Assembly: GCA_905397405.1 (NCBI GenBank)
Contig: CAJPVJ010000795.1
Location: 1-20,377 of the forward strand
Source of the DNA: Oppiella nova
Lineage: Eukaryota; Arthropoda; Arachnida; Sarcoptiformes; Oppiidae
Direction of reading: 5' to 3'
DNA length: 20,377 bases
The position numbers were made by a program, and so were the translations under genes. This document shows, piece after piece, positions 1 to 8,857 of this stretch. Under the pieces are notes generated by a model. That model searched no databases. It saw only the letters and a list, made by a program, of their open reading frames with translations, and was not told the origin of the DNA. Position 1 is the first letter of the stretch; each line of letters begins with the position of its first letter.

Positions 1-127
1 CGGCTAAGAAAAGCACTGCTAAACAGCACAGCATTTATCGAGACCTACTGTTCCTGTCATTCGTGGCTTTAGGCCGAGAAAACATCAATAATAGTGAGCA
101 CTATAATAACTATCAGTTAATTGAGTA
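1..127 (+). repeat. Left arm of a 127-bp perfect inverted repeat
   Basis: Bases 1-127 are the exact reverse complement of 1852-1978 (position i pairs with 1979-i), with the first mismatch at 128/1851. The arm contains 93 bases of the penultimate DENND4 exon plus the start of its intron. It may extend left of the window. Confidence 0.97.
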
Positions 128-463
128 CACCATCTATTAATGTTGTGATGATATTCCATAATTGGTTTTAAGGATTCTAATGACTGATTGCTAGATAGTA
201 TCTGAACACAAAATGATTGCAAAATATATTATCATTTATTATTATACCGGTTATTAATTCAATGGTTTCTCTTTATAATAGCGGCCTTTGATCGCGAATA
301 TAGACGCGCTTTCGAGTCGATGACACCTAAGGATCAGGAGGGACTCACAGCCATTGATAAGCCGCCATCCATTGGTATCATATTCTGTCGCCGTTTCTTC
401 AAAGAGCTCCAACTCAGACCACAATCGGACACTACTTTGCTCACCAACTCTATCAACAAGTGA
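1..463 (+). CDS. DENND4: DENND4/Crag C-terminal exons (3' end of the gene, detached from the rest)
   Basis: These are the last two coding exons of a DENN-domain Rab guanine-nucleotide exchange factor: 1-93 (partial at the window edge, ending before GTGAGC) and 282-463 (TGA at 461-463), joined in phase 1 across a 188-base intron with acceptor ...CTTTATAATAG. The first piece contains [20 protein letters not shown] and the second starts AFDREYRRAFESM. From family knowledge these match the extreme C terminus of vertebrate DENND4 proteins (YREILFLSLVSLGRENID, AFDNEYGIAY). The last exon exists only here. The first is an exact inverted copy of part of the exon at 2122-1886, where the main - strand gene runs out. 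I read this block as the true 3' end of that gene placed in the wrong orientation. Candidate poly(A) signals follow at 657-662 (ATTAAA) and 762-767 (AATAAA). The identification is firm; the arrangement is not. Confidence 0.85.
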
Positions 464-905
464 TTGTTTTTTGCTACAAAAGTTGACTCGTTTGTCTATT
501 TTACGCCTATAATTACATATATTTTATTTGTTTACTAAATACCTAGAAATGAGTTTTATTTTTGTTGTGTTTTATGGTTTTATGTAACTTAATTATAGTT
601 AAATTCTTGTAAATAATGTTTGACTTAAAAATACTGTCCAGAAATGCATTTAATTTATTAAAGTTTTTAAATTTTATAAAATGGTTAAGAAGTATGTCTG
701 ACAATCACAATGATTGCATGCGTTGATGACATTAATAGTAATTGAAAACTAATTAATTTATAATAAAAAACTAATTTTTAATTGCAATGTTTGCTAAATT
801 AAATGAATTGTACCGACAATGTAGTCGTACGGTAAGGTTAGTGTAAAACTGGTAGACGTTATTGATGTGTTGACCGCGAGTATTGGACTCAGTTATGGTT
901 GAAAA
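464..905. other. Non-coding spacer: DENND4 3' UTR and 5' flank of the lysine-rich gene
   Basis: AT-rich sequence with no credible coding frame. It carries an ATTAAA at 657-662 and an AATAAA followed by an A-run at 762-767, either of which could end the DENND4 transcript on the + strand. The stretch from about 800 to 905 should hold the promoter and 5' leader of the next gene; I see no clear TATA box. Confidence 0.5.
762..767 (+). terminator. Candidate poly(A) signal AATAAA for the DENND4 last exon
   Basis: A canonical AATAAA hexamer lies about 300 bases downstream of the TGA at 461-463, on the same strand. An ATTAAA at 657-662 is a nearer, weaker alternative. The assignment rests on position and motif only. 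Confidence 0.35.
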
Positions 906-1862
906 ATGTCTGACAATAGAAACTCACGACAATTGAGTGACAAAAACACAATTAAATCAAACAAATGGTAAGTATTAAGTGATTTGCTGATGATTTGACA
1001 TTAAATGATACGATAGTTGACTAATGGCTGCAATGGTTTGATTGGATGTAGCGATGAAGTGATGGAGGCCTCTGTGGACGCCACCAAAGAGTCGGCCATT
1101 AAACTGAACTCAAGTCACAAGAAGTCCCACAAAAGCAAACACAAGAGGCATAAGAATTCAGATTCAGGTCATGACAAGTGCTCTAAGCATTCGTCCAAAC
1201 ACTCGAAGAAGTCGAAGAAGGATAAGAAGAAGGAGAAGAAGCCGAAGCCTGTTGTGTCCAAATCGGACGAAGAGTTGGAGGAATTGATTAAACGGAAGAA
1301 GGAGTTGGAGGAGAAGCTGAGGGAAGAGGAGCTGATGAACACCTGTGCCAACGATTCCAAGACTAGTCACTCGACCACAAGAGGCAGCGAATCAAATGGC
1401 GATCAATTGAATGGTGTGAATGTGAATGGATTCATAGGTAATGACTTAAAAGATAACGAATTGAGAGCTAAAGATAAGCAGAAGAATGTATCGAAGAGTT
1501 CGAGAGATGAGACACTTCTGGACTCTAACGACAGGAAAAGGAAATCAAATAACGATTTAAACAAAAACGACAAACACTTGAAGTCGAGTGAGAAGTCTAT
1601 TAAATCCGAATCCAAACCGAAAAGCGTTTCCAAAGACAGCTCGAAGTCTAAGGAAAACCGAAACACAAGAGAGACCTCTAATAGAGATAATAACAAAGAG
1701 GACAAGAGTTCAAAGGATCCGATGGTTAAGTCAACCGAAAGTTCAAATACAGGCGACAAAAGACAACATTCCGAAGACAAGCATCACGTGAAGCGCAGCA
1801 GAAGTCGGTCCAGAGATGACCGACAGAGACGTCAGACACCGGACAGGAGTATACTCAATTAA
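906..1862 (+). CDS. Lysine/serine-rich nuclear-type protein, possibly the PRP4 kinase N terminus; 3' truncated
   Basis: Exon 1 is 906-967 (ATG at 906, begins MSDNRNSRQL, donor GTAAGT) and exon 2 begins at 1052 after ...GGATGTAG. Splicing in phase 2 makes a Cys codon and joins the open frame at DEVMEASVDATK. The 84-base intron has a good branch-point-like TGACTAAT at 1018-1025. The protein has a Lys/His/Ser block (SHKKSHKSKHKRHKNSD), a KKDKKKEKKPK stretch, a predicted charged coiled coil (SDEELEELIKRKKELEEKLREEEL), a long Ser/Lys/Asn/Asp-rich part and a short RS-like end (KRSRSRSRDDRQRRQ). This order resembles the N-terminal region of PRP4 kinase (PRPF4B), a spliceosome-associated kinase, but low-complexity sequence is weak evidence. 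The stop (TAA 1860-1862) lies inside the inverted-repeat arm that starts at 1852, so the natural 3' part, including any kinase domain, is absent. An ATG at 1062 is an alternative start if exon 1 is non-coding. Confidence 0.55.
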
Positions 1863-1978
1863 CTGATAGTTATTATAGTGCTCACTATTATTGATGTTTT
1901 CTCGGCCTAAAGCCACGAATGACAGGAACAGTAGGTCTCGATAAATGCTGTGCTGTTTAGCAGTGCTTTTCTTAGCCG
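1852..1978 (-). repeat. Right arm of the 127-bp perfect inverted repeat
   Basis: Reverse complement of 1-127. It supplies the end of the - strand DENND4 exon (2122-1886) and its donor GTGAGC. Read on the + strand, it also supplies the last codons and the stop of the lysine-rich frame. The junction with unique sequence sits in the 10-base palindrome GAGTATACTC (1847-1856). Confidence 0.97.
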
Positions 1979-4900
1979 TCAATTTAAGGCGTTCAGTGAT
2001 TAATAGTTTCATTGGTGTCGACAAATCATTGCATTGAATGGATGTTATTATTTGTCGCATTAAACCTCGCGTTAGTTTGCGCTCATCGGTGACCAACGCG
2101 TGCACAAGAGGTGATCCCAACGCTAATTATTATATTTAGACATTGTATTAGAAAATAATTTATATAGACTTAAAAATCTAAAAAATTATAATAACTCACA
2201 GGACTCGAGCCATAGTCTATGCAAAGGACTGCTTCCAATGTCTTCGTGAAGCTTCTCGTTATCCCACATACAACGTACCGATACTTTTTGGTAGTCATTA
2301 AGTTTAAAATTCTCTATGTTTTGTGTCTATAAAAGATAATAATAATGAGATAACAGAGCCAACAATGGCTATGAATTAAGAAATACTTTATTTTTGTTGA
2401 AAGTGTTGGCGTAAAGACATAAGCCGTGGAGATGTGAGGGAAGGTTAACGCGTTTGAAATACCAAATTAAGTTCCAGTATATGATGGGGTGTTCGTCCAC
2501 GAACTCAGGTTTGGCGAGACACAGGTCGCCCTCATTGCTCAGTACGTTCTCAACCTCTTTGCGCAACACTAATGGACTCAAATAGGGGACAGTTATGGGC
2601 TCTAAAGACGACGAGCTCTTCGATTTAGAGAATTGTTTCTCATTTTGACTAATGGTTTGAGGAATGCTTTGTTCACTATTTGAAGAATCGATCACTTGTT
2701 CAGACGATTCATTCAAATCACTTCTAAACATAGAAATAATAATTTAAGTATTTGTTAAAAATATAATTTTAGAAGAACTCACTCTTTCGGATCAATTATC
2801 TCTTCGTTTGCTTCATCTCTTAAGTCCTAAAAATACAATTAATAATTCATTAAACAACTCATTAATGAATATAATCATAATTCTTACTTTGATTATAATG
2901 GTAAGTAACGGAACAAACTTTGAACTACAGAACGAACAGTTAGTGTTCAGATTAGAGTCGTCGGGAGTCCAGCCCTCCATAATCTCCTCGTCATAGATGA
3001 GTGCAAAACATGTATAACAACGCGAACACGAAGTCATCACAACCTCCATCACAATGGGAACCGTCGGCACATTTGGCTCCAATGAAGTAGAATAGTGTTT
3101 CTCCAAGAGTTCAAACAGTGGGGAAGTGCTTGAATTACTACCAAAACCAGTGAAATGGCGGCTCAGACTGCCTTCACGGGACCGCTCACTCATGTCGTCT
3201 TCAGAAGCAAAACTGTTTCTTCTCATATCAAACGAGTTATTGCTGTCACAGTCGTCGTCATCGAACACGAAATTTGAGGGAAACTTTTCGGCCAACTGTG
3301 ACGCCCATTGAGACAACAGATTTGCCGTTCCTGTCGCTACTCCCGTCACCACACCTGACGTATTGGATGTGTTCATCAGCTTTGAAGGTGAGCTCGTGGT
3401 AGAGGATCCCGAATAAGCCAATGAAGACTTCAATCCACTGAAACGATTGGCCATATTATTGGCCGCAGATTTAATGGTTGAGTAAACATATTCTGAATGT
3501 TTATTGGCCGCCAATCTGTTAGTCCACTGAGAACTGAGGTTAAGTAATGAGTTTTCTCTACTGTTATCGTCTTCCGTTCCCAAATCGTCGAGACTTTCAG
3601 TCGAAATGCTTTCTTTGCTTTCAATCACATCAGAAGTTTTTGTTTTCTCAAATTTAGTCTCAAAATCTGTTTTACTATCCGTTAGTTTGGAGGGCGAGAC
3701 GGGAGGCAGTGTTGAGGAACGCGTCAAACCTTTCAGTTGAGTCGCCGAATCGGATTCCGTTTTCTGGAGATCTCTTCTAAAAAAGGCTCCAATTTTGTTG
3801 AGTGTCTTTTCGGATGAACTATGGTTTGTCTCATGAAATGTAGAACTTCGGGATATAGTCGTCTTATTAGAGGGCGAAGACTTTGCAAATCGACTGGCGA
3901 TTCGAAAACTGGACCTAAGAGTTGAGGCAACTTTACCCTCCGGTGAGAAGAGTTCCATATTCATGAGCGCCTCCTTTATTGGGGTAAATGAAGACAATCC
4001 CTCTTTGTTGGTATTAACACCGCTTTTTGAAGAATCCGCTGATTTCTCGGAACTCTTATTGGAATCAATCGTTTCTGAGCTCTTATTTGTAAGTTTAGAG
4101 TCACTCGACGTGACAGAAGATTCGCGAACTGTTTGATCAGTCTTTTCATCGCAAACCTCTTTAGATTCAGGAATTAATGATTGACTTAAATTGTGTCTCC
4201 AATTCTTCATCACTTCCACTTCACCATCAATTTCATCGACACCTTCTTCTTCGGGATCTTCAGTACAACGAGAGAGTGCACCGACTTTTCTAAACGTATT
4301 TCCCGCAGAAGGGATCCTTTTGTGGACATCGGAATCCTTTTCCACAGTCAGTGGTCTTTTAAAGTCACCGCTATTTTGTTGCAATTTCGATGTCAGTCCT
4401 CTCAGCGCATCGAGTCTTAGTTTTTGAACGATTTTCTCGTCGTTTCCAAAACTATATGATCTGAGGTATGGTTTCGGAGAATTTGAATTCAAAGAAATCA
4501 CATTTGTATCCAATTCTCGATTCCCATCTTTGATGTCATATTCAGCACTTTTGTGTCTTCTCCTAAGAAAACTCTCGTCGCAATCGATTCCATTGCAAAA
4601 CTTTGACAAATCAGTAGTCATGAGAACACCGGCAGCGCTGTCGAAGTCATGCAAACAATTGAGTTTTGAACCCGACTTTCGCACAATACTTCGCGTCCGT
4701 TCTCTGAAAGCATCGGATTCTTTGAAATCTCTAACAATTTCATTGACTGCTGGGATTTGTTCAGAAGTGATTGACTCCGTATTAGTCACATATCCGTAAT
4801 CCGAAGAACTCTTAATTGAATTAGTTTTGGTCTCCGATTCCACCACTCCTTCCACCACTCCTTCCGCAGAGCTTTGACTCAGTTTTGTGGCTCTAATTCG

Positions 4901-7900
4901 TGTGTTTTGTCTGAACTGAGCCACACCTACGATCACATTTCGCAGCTTATTCCACATTAGTTGGCCATTGGTGTCACCGGTGGGCCATTTGCTCTCCAGC
5001 ACAGCCTTATTGTAATAGCCGTAAGTGATTGCATTGGGAGTTATCTTTTGGGCTTTCATTTCAAACAATACTTTGACGGCTAAGACGGGTTCGCTGTAAA
5101 TACCGCACAATAACATCATAACACGATAGCAGACCTCATCGGACGGATGAAAGCCGAGTGATTGCATCCGCAAGAGTACATCGAAGGCAATGCTTAATGG
5201 TTTGGGTTTGAATGCAGCGCTTGCTTTGACATACGCCGGCAAATNACAATAACATCATAACACGATAGCAGACCTCATCGGACGGATGAAAGCCGAGTGA
5301 TTGCATCCGCAAGAGTACATCGAAGGCAATGCTTAATGGTTTGGGTTTGAATGCAGCGCTTGCTTTGACATACGCCGGCAAATGATGAAACCATAGACTA
5401 TAGCAATAGCTTAAGAGGCACTTCGACCACGTCATGGGTGAGTCGGCATGTCTTCGAGCGATCTTTTGTGCACTTCTTATCTCTTGTTTGGTTCGCTTAG
5501 ACATAGGACTCGACGGACCAATGATTGATGAGTTCTCCGAGAGTCCCACTTCGCTCTCGTTGATAAGGGATCCGATTCGTGATAATGTAGGAAAAGTTGG
5601 CATTTTATGGAATAGGAGGGGATCTAATGGACCGAATTCTTGATATGTGTACTCATCGTCGGCGGAAATGGGTTCGGGCGGAGGTATGAAGACTGTCTGA
5701 TCGCTGTGTATATAATCACCGAAATCTAATAAACGCAATGAATTGGAGTCAACGGAATCTCCCAAACAATAACATCATAACACGATAGCAGACCTCATCG
5801 GACGGATGAAAGCCGAGTGATTGCATCCGCAAGAGTACATCGAAGGCAATGCTTAATGGTTTGGGTTTGAATGCAGCGCTTGCTTTGACATAAGCCGGCA
5901 AATGATGAAACCATAGACTATAGCAATAGCTTAAGAGGCACTTGGACCACGTCATGGGTGAGTCGGCATGTCTTCGAGCGATCTTTTGTGCACTTCTTAT
6001 CTCTTGTTTGGTTCGCTTAGACATAGGACTCGACGGACCAATGATTGATGAGTTCTCTGAGAGTCCCACTTCGCTCTCGTTGATAAGGGATCCGATTCGT
6101 GATAATGTAGGAAAAGTTGGCATTTTATGGAATAGGAGGGGATCTAATGGACCGAACTCTTGATATGTGTACTCATCGTCGGCGGAAATGGGTTCGGGCG
6201 GAGGTATGAAGACTGTCTGATCGCTGTGTATATAATCACCGAAATCTAATAAACGCAATGAATTGGAGTCAACGGAATCTCCCATTGACTCCAGTTTTTC
6301 GGAGCACTCGTCAAAAAAGGCTAAACTTATGTTTTTGTCGGAAACGAATGATCGCTCTTCGATAAAACGCGTAAACATTTGGGTCTTCATTATTGATGAA
6401 TAAAATTTGTGATAATTTTTGTCGCGAGACTTAAGAAACCCTTGCATATCAAACAGAGAGGTGGGATCAGTGGCCCCGACAGTCGGCGCACGAGTTATCG
6501 GTAGTAGATATGAGCGAAAATTTCTAAGAATGGTTGCCATGAATCGGATGAACGCTTCTTGGATTTCAAACTCTAATTTCCTCTCCATTTTCTTTAGCCT
6601 AATATTATCATTGAATAAATTGGTTCTGGATTTTTGTGCCGAACCGTAGGCGCCGTTAGCAGCGGGTATGGGCCGGACTAAGCGTTCAAAAAGCTTTTCG
6701 AGTGTTTGCTTGAGAACTCTTGTGGGCTTTTTTGGCATAATTTTAGGATTAAAGAGACGTTTGCTTTCAGATAAATAGATAGAATTGGTGTCCAAATCAA
6801 CTGATGCCACGTCTATGGGGGGCTCAAAGTGATCGAAATACCGGGAGTCGACGCCAACTATGAAGGGAAGGGGAGCGTTGAGTACATCTGATAAGCCTAT
6901 CGGACACATCGGTATATAAGGGCACTGCCAGTGGAACGGGAATATCATTGTGACAACAGCCTCGGCAACACTTGTCAACACATCCGGTCGTAACGAATGT
7001 AATAATAGTTTTTGTTCAGTTAATGCAAACAGCAATACATGCAAACAGTTTTCTGGGCCTAAATTCCTAAGCATTTGTGTGAATGAAGCGCCCGTTAGAG
7101 CCAAAGGCATATACTCTGGTGGCTGTGATATAAGCACCGTTTCGTCCGCATTGGCACCCAATTGGACCAAAATCTTGGGTCTATTCGGTAATGGAAACGG
7201 GATTTCTAGCATAAAATTAGAGATATATCGCTCTAAAGGGATCTTCTGAGGCGTCGCCGCCGATGTGACAAAAGTCTTGTATAAAAACAATAAAAATCGT
7301 TCAAAAGTGTCGAAAAAAGGCCACCGACTCAGGATTGATATCGATTTGATTCTATGCAATGATTTGGTGAGTCTGTCCTCTTCTGTACCATAAGTCAAAT
7401 GCGATAATTCTTTGTCACTGAGTCTGTGGTCCACCAGAAGCTCATAGAAAGTGACGGCCGCGCCGTACACCTTCTCAGCCGAGTCTGACGTTAAGACAAA
7501 TGTCGAAAATATAGGCTTAGGCTGTTGTGCCCGTTTGGGCCAACACTCTATTGTGGCCCCCATTGGGAAACAAAATAATGACACCGATTCCGGTAGTGAA
7601 TAATGCGGGTAATCGTCTAATGGGAACCGACTTATGATTGACGGTCTATAGCATAGCAGAGGCGGTCGATTCATTGACTTCTTATAGCATATAAACACAT
7701 CCGAACCAACCATTCCCTGATTGGGACATAAGAGTTAACATTTCATACTCAATGCATACACTATTAGGAAGTGTATTAAACGCTAATTATGTGCATATTT
7801 AGACAATTTATGTCCTAAATATTTATAACTCAAATTGATTTGATTCCCCATAAAACATAATGCAATTTCATATAAATATTCAATGTTATAATAAATTTAA

Positions 7901-8857
7901 TTGGGAATAAAAGTGTTAAGAATTTCATTTCCTATTATAATAACAATTCTGAGAAATTGATGTTAAGGTCAATAAAATTGAACACATGTTTAACGCAATA
8001 TTATTAATATAATTATCTAAAGTGGGAATCAAATCTAAAACAGTGTTAAATACATGAAAATCCTATTTCTTATCGCAAAAATAATTGCATTACATTTTGT
8101 CGGTTCTTCTCAACAAACAAATAATCATTTCTATTATATTTTAATTAGAAAATCATTGCAAATATAAACTTATACTGTCAATTCAAAACAAACAATTGTG
8201 CAATGATGCTTTCCATTAAAAACATTAAATCGGCGCAAAAATAAACAAATAAAACATTTGTATTATAAAAAAACTAAAAACTAAATCAATAAATGGCTGA
8301 ACACTTACTTTATTGAGATTTTTATTGATGAGACAGAAGGCATGAGGGGGTGACTCTCCCTTATTGGCTAAAATGACACAAATATCCTTAACCACTAACT
8401 GATTGCAGGGGGCGTTATCGCGGGCCCTCCGGAAGGTGAGGAAAGTTCGGGAACCGCTGTTATTGACATTCGCGGGCTTCCCGTAGAAGGTGTTCTCGAC
8501 GATCTCGCTGTCGGCCATCACCCGCTCCTTCCCCTCGTAGAGGACACCGATGTCGACGAGCGGCGGCTTATCTCTGCCTCGTTTGTAGCAAATGAAAAGA
8601 CTGGGACTCCGGAGGCTTCCGTGGTTCAGGTCCGCCGGGAAGCCCATTGGCGTCAACTCTATACACGTGTAGCCGTTGGGCACCACTTCACCAGCACTTC
8701 GGATGATGACTGTTATGTCGGTGATGGGGGCGGACGGCGTCTGCACGGACTTCGGCACCGATAGCCTCTCCTGCGATAAGCTCTCGTCAAAAGTGACACC
8801 ACTTTCGCCCGAAATGCCGGACAACACAAAGTAGTCGGCGATTCGCTTCTCGTCCAT
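1886..8857 (-). CDS. DENND4: DENND4/Crag-type Rab guanine-nucleotide exchange factor (lacks its last exon here)
   Basis: Exons: 8857-8309, 7716-2888, 2826-2783, 2723-2387, 2326-2200 and 2122-1886; the last exon is at 282-463 on the + strand. All phases agree (0,0,2,0,1,1). DENND4 proteins (Drosophila Crag) activate Rab10-type GTPases in polarised membrane traffic. Visible domains: MABP (about residues 35-190, with [20 protein letters not shown]), uDENN (about 225-275), cDENN (about 400-500, [20 protein letters not shown]), dDENN (about 555-645, [19 protein letters not shown]), a PPR-like stretch (about 815-860), a long Ser-rich linker, a Cys-pair region (CSRCYTC ... CSFC, about 1525-1565) and the C-terminal [12 protein letters not shown] block. 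The large exon is interrupted by a repeat at 5107-6284. Leaving out 5107-5765 gives 4,170 bases, exactly 1,390 open codons, and about 1,880 residues with the last exon, the usual family size. As printed, the frame is broken. Confidence 0.93.
2783..2826 (-). other. DENND4: DENND4 44-base microexon
   Basis: Between acceptor GTATTTTTAG and donor GTGAGT, 44 bases encode [14 protein letters not shown] plus two bases, linking the Cys-pair region to the next exon in phase 2. The human protein has DLRG at the equivalent place, which supports the exon. It is too short to be seen as an open frame alone. Confidence 0.85.
5107..5244 (-). repeat. Partial copy A of a DENND4 exon repeat, left of the gap
   Basis: These 138 bases match 5246-5383 and 5766-5903 (one substitution against the last: atacgccgg against ataagccgg). 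They encode the stretch from [11 protein letters not shown] to CYRVMMLL. This copy continues correctly into [14 protein letters not shown] at lower coordinates and ends at the ambiguous base. Confidence 0.95.
5245..5245. other. Single ambiguous base n marking a join
   Basis: One lower-case n separates two copies of the same 138 bases. A lone n between overlapping ends is what some scaffolding programs write for a negative gap. That origin is inferred. Confidence 0.8.
5246..5765 (-). repeat. Copy B of the 520-bp DENND4 exon repeat (extra copy, out of frame)
   Basis: This 520-base unit is the tandem neighbour of 5766-6284. I noticed only a few substitutions (cttcgacc/cttggacc, tctccga/tctctga, gaattctt/gaactctt, atacgcc/ataagcc). 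It recodes the stretch from [15 protein letters not shown] to CYRVMMLL. Because 520 is not a multiple of three, an extra copy shifts the frame: reading from copy C into B gives FGRFR and then a stop. Apart from the one shared 138-base piece there is no third full copy. Confidence 0.93.
5766..6284 (-). repeat. Copy C of the DENND4 exon repeat (in frame with upstream exon)
   Basis: This copy continues without a break from the upstream DENN-domain coding ([13 protein letters not shown]), so it is the copy correctly joined on its 5' side. Its 3' side (5766) should continue at 5106. Instead it runs into copy B. Confidence 0.93.
7717..8308 (-). other. DENND4 intron 1
   Basis: A 592-base, very AT-rich intron between donor GTAAGT (8308-8303) and acceptor TCCCAATCAG (ending 7717). 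It is placed where the protein passes from NKNLNK to GMVGSDVF, matching the family alignment (NKNLN then GMWGSSVF). I see no gene or known element in it. Confidence 0.85.

Noticed and set aside
968-1016. Splice acceptor at 1015-1016 for the lysine-rich gene
   Set aside because: Joining exon 1 (ending 967, phase 2) to 1017 gives a stop codon at once. The acceptor ending at 1051 keeps the frame and has a branch-point-like motif.
1164-1780. Leu/Ser-rich antisense frames opposite the lysine-rich gene
   Set aside because: They are complements of Lys/Glu/Ser codons and have no independent support.
1-1978. Invertible DNA switch or mobile element bounded by the inverted repeats
   Set aside because: The arms are DENND4 exon sequence with no transposase, target-site duplication or recombinase site. 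Contig misorientation explains them better.
1743-2120. Open - strand frame running from a DENND4 exon into the lysine-rich gene antisense
   Set aside because: It is a composite of the real exon 2122-1886, its intron start and antisense sequence beyond the inverted-repeat join. The splice donor at 1885-1880 ends the exon, and there is no ATG at its start.
2808-4799. Several + strand frames opposite DENND4
   Set aside because: They are shadows of the Ser-rich DENND4 coding strand.
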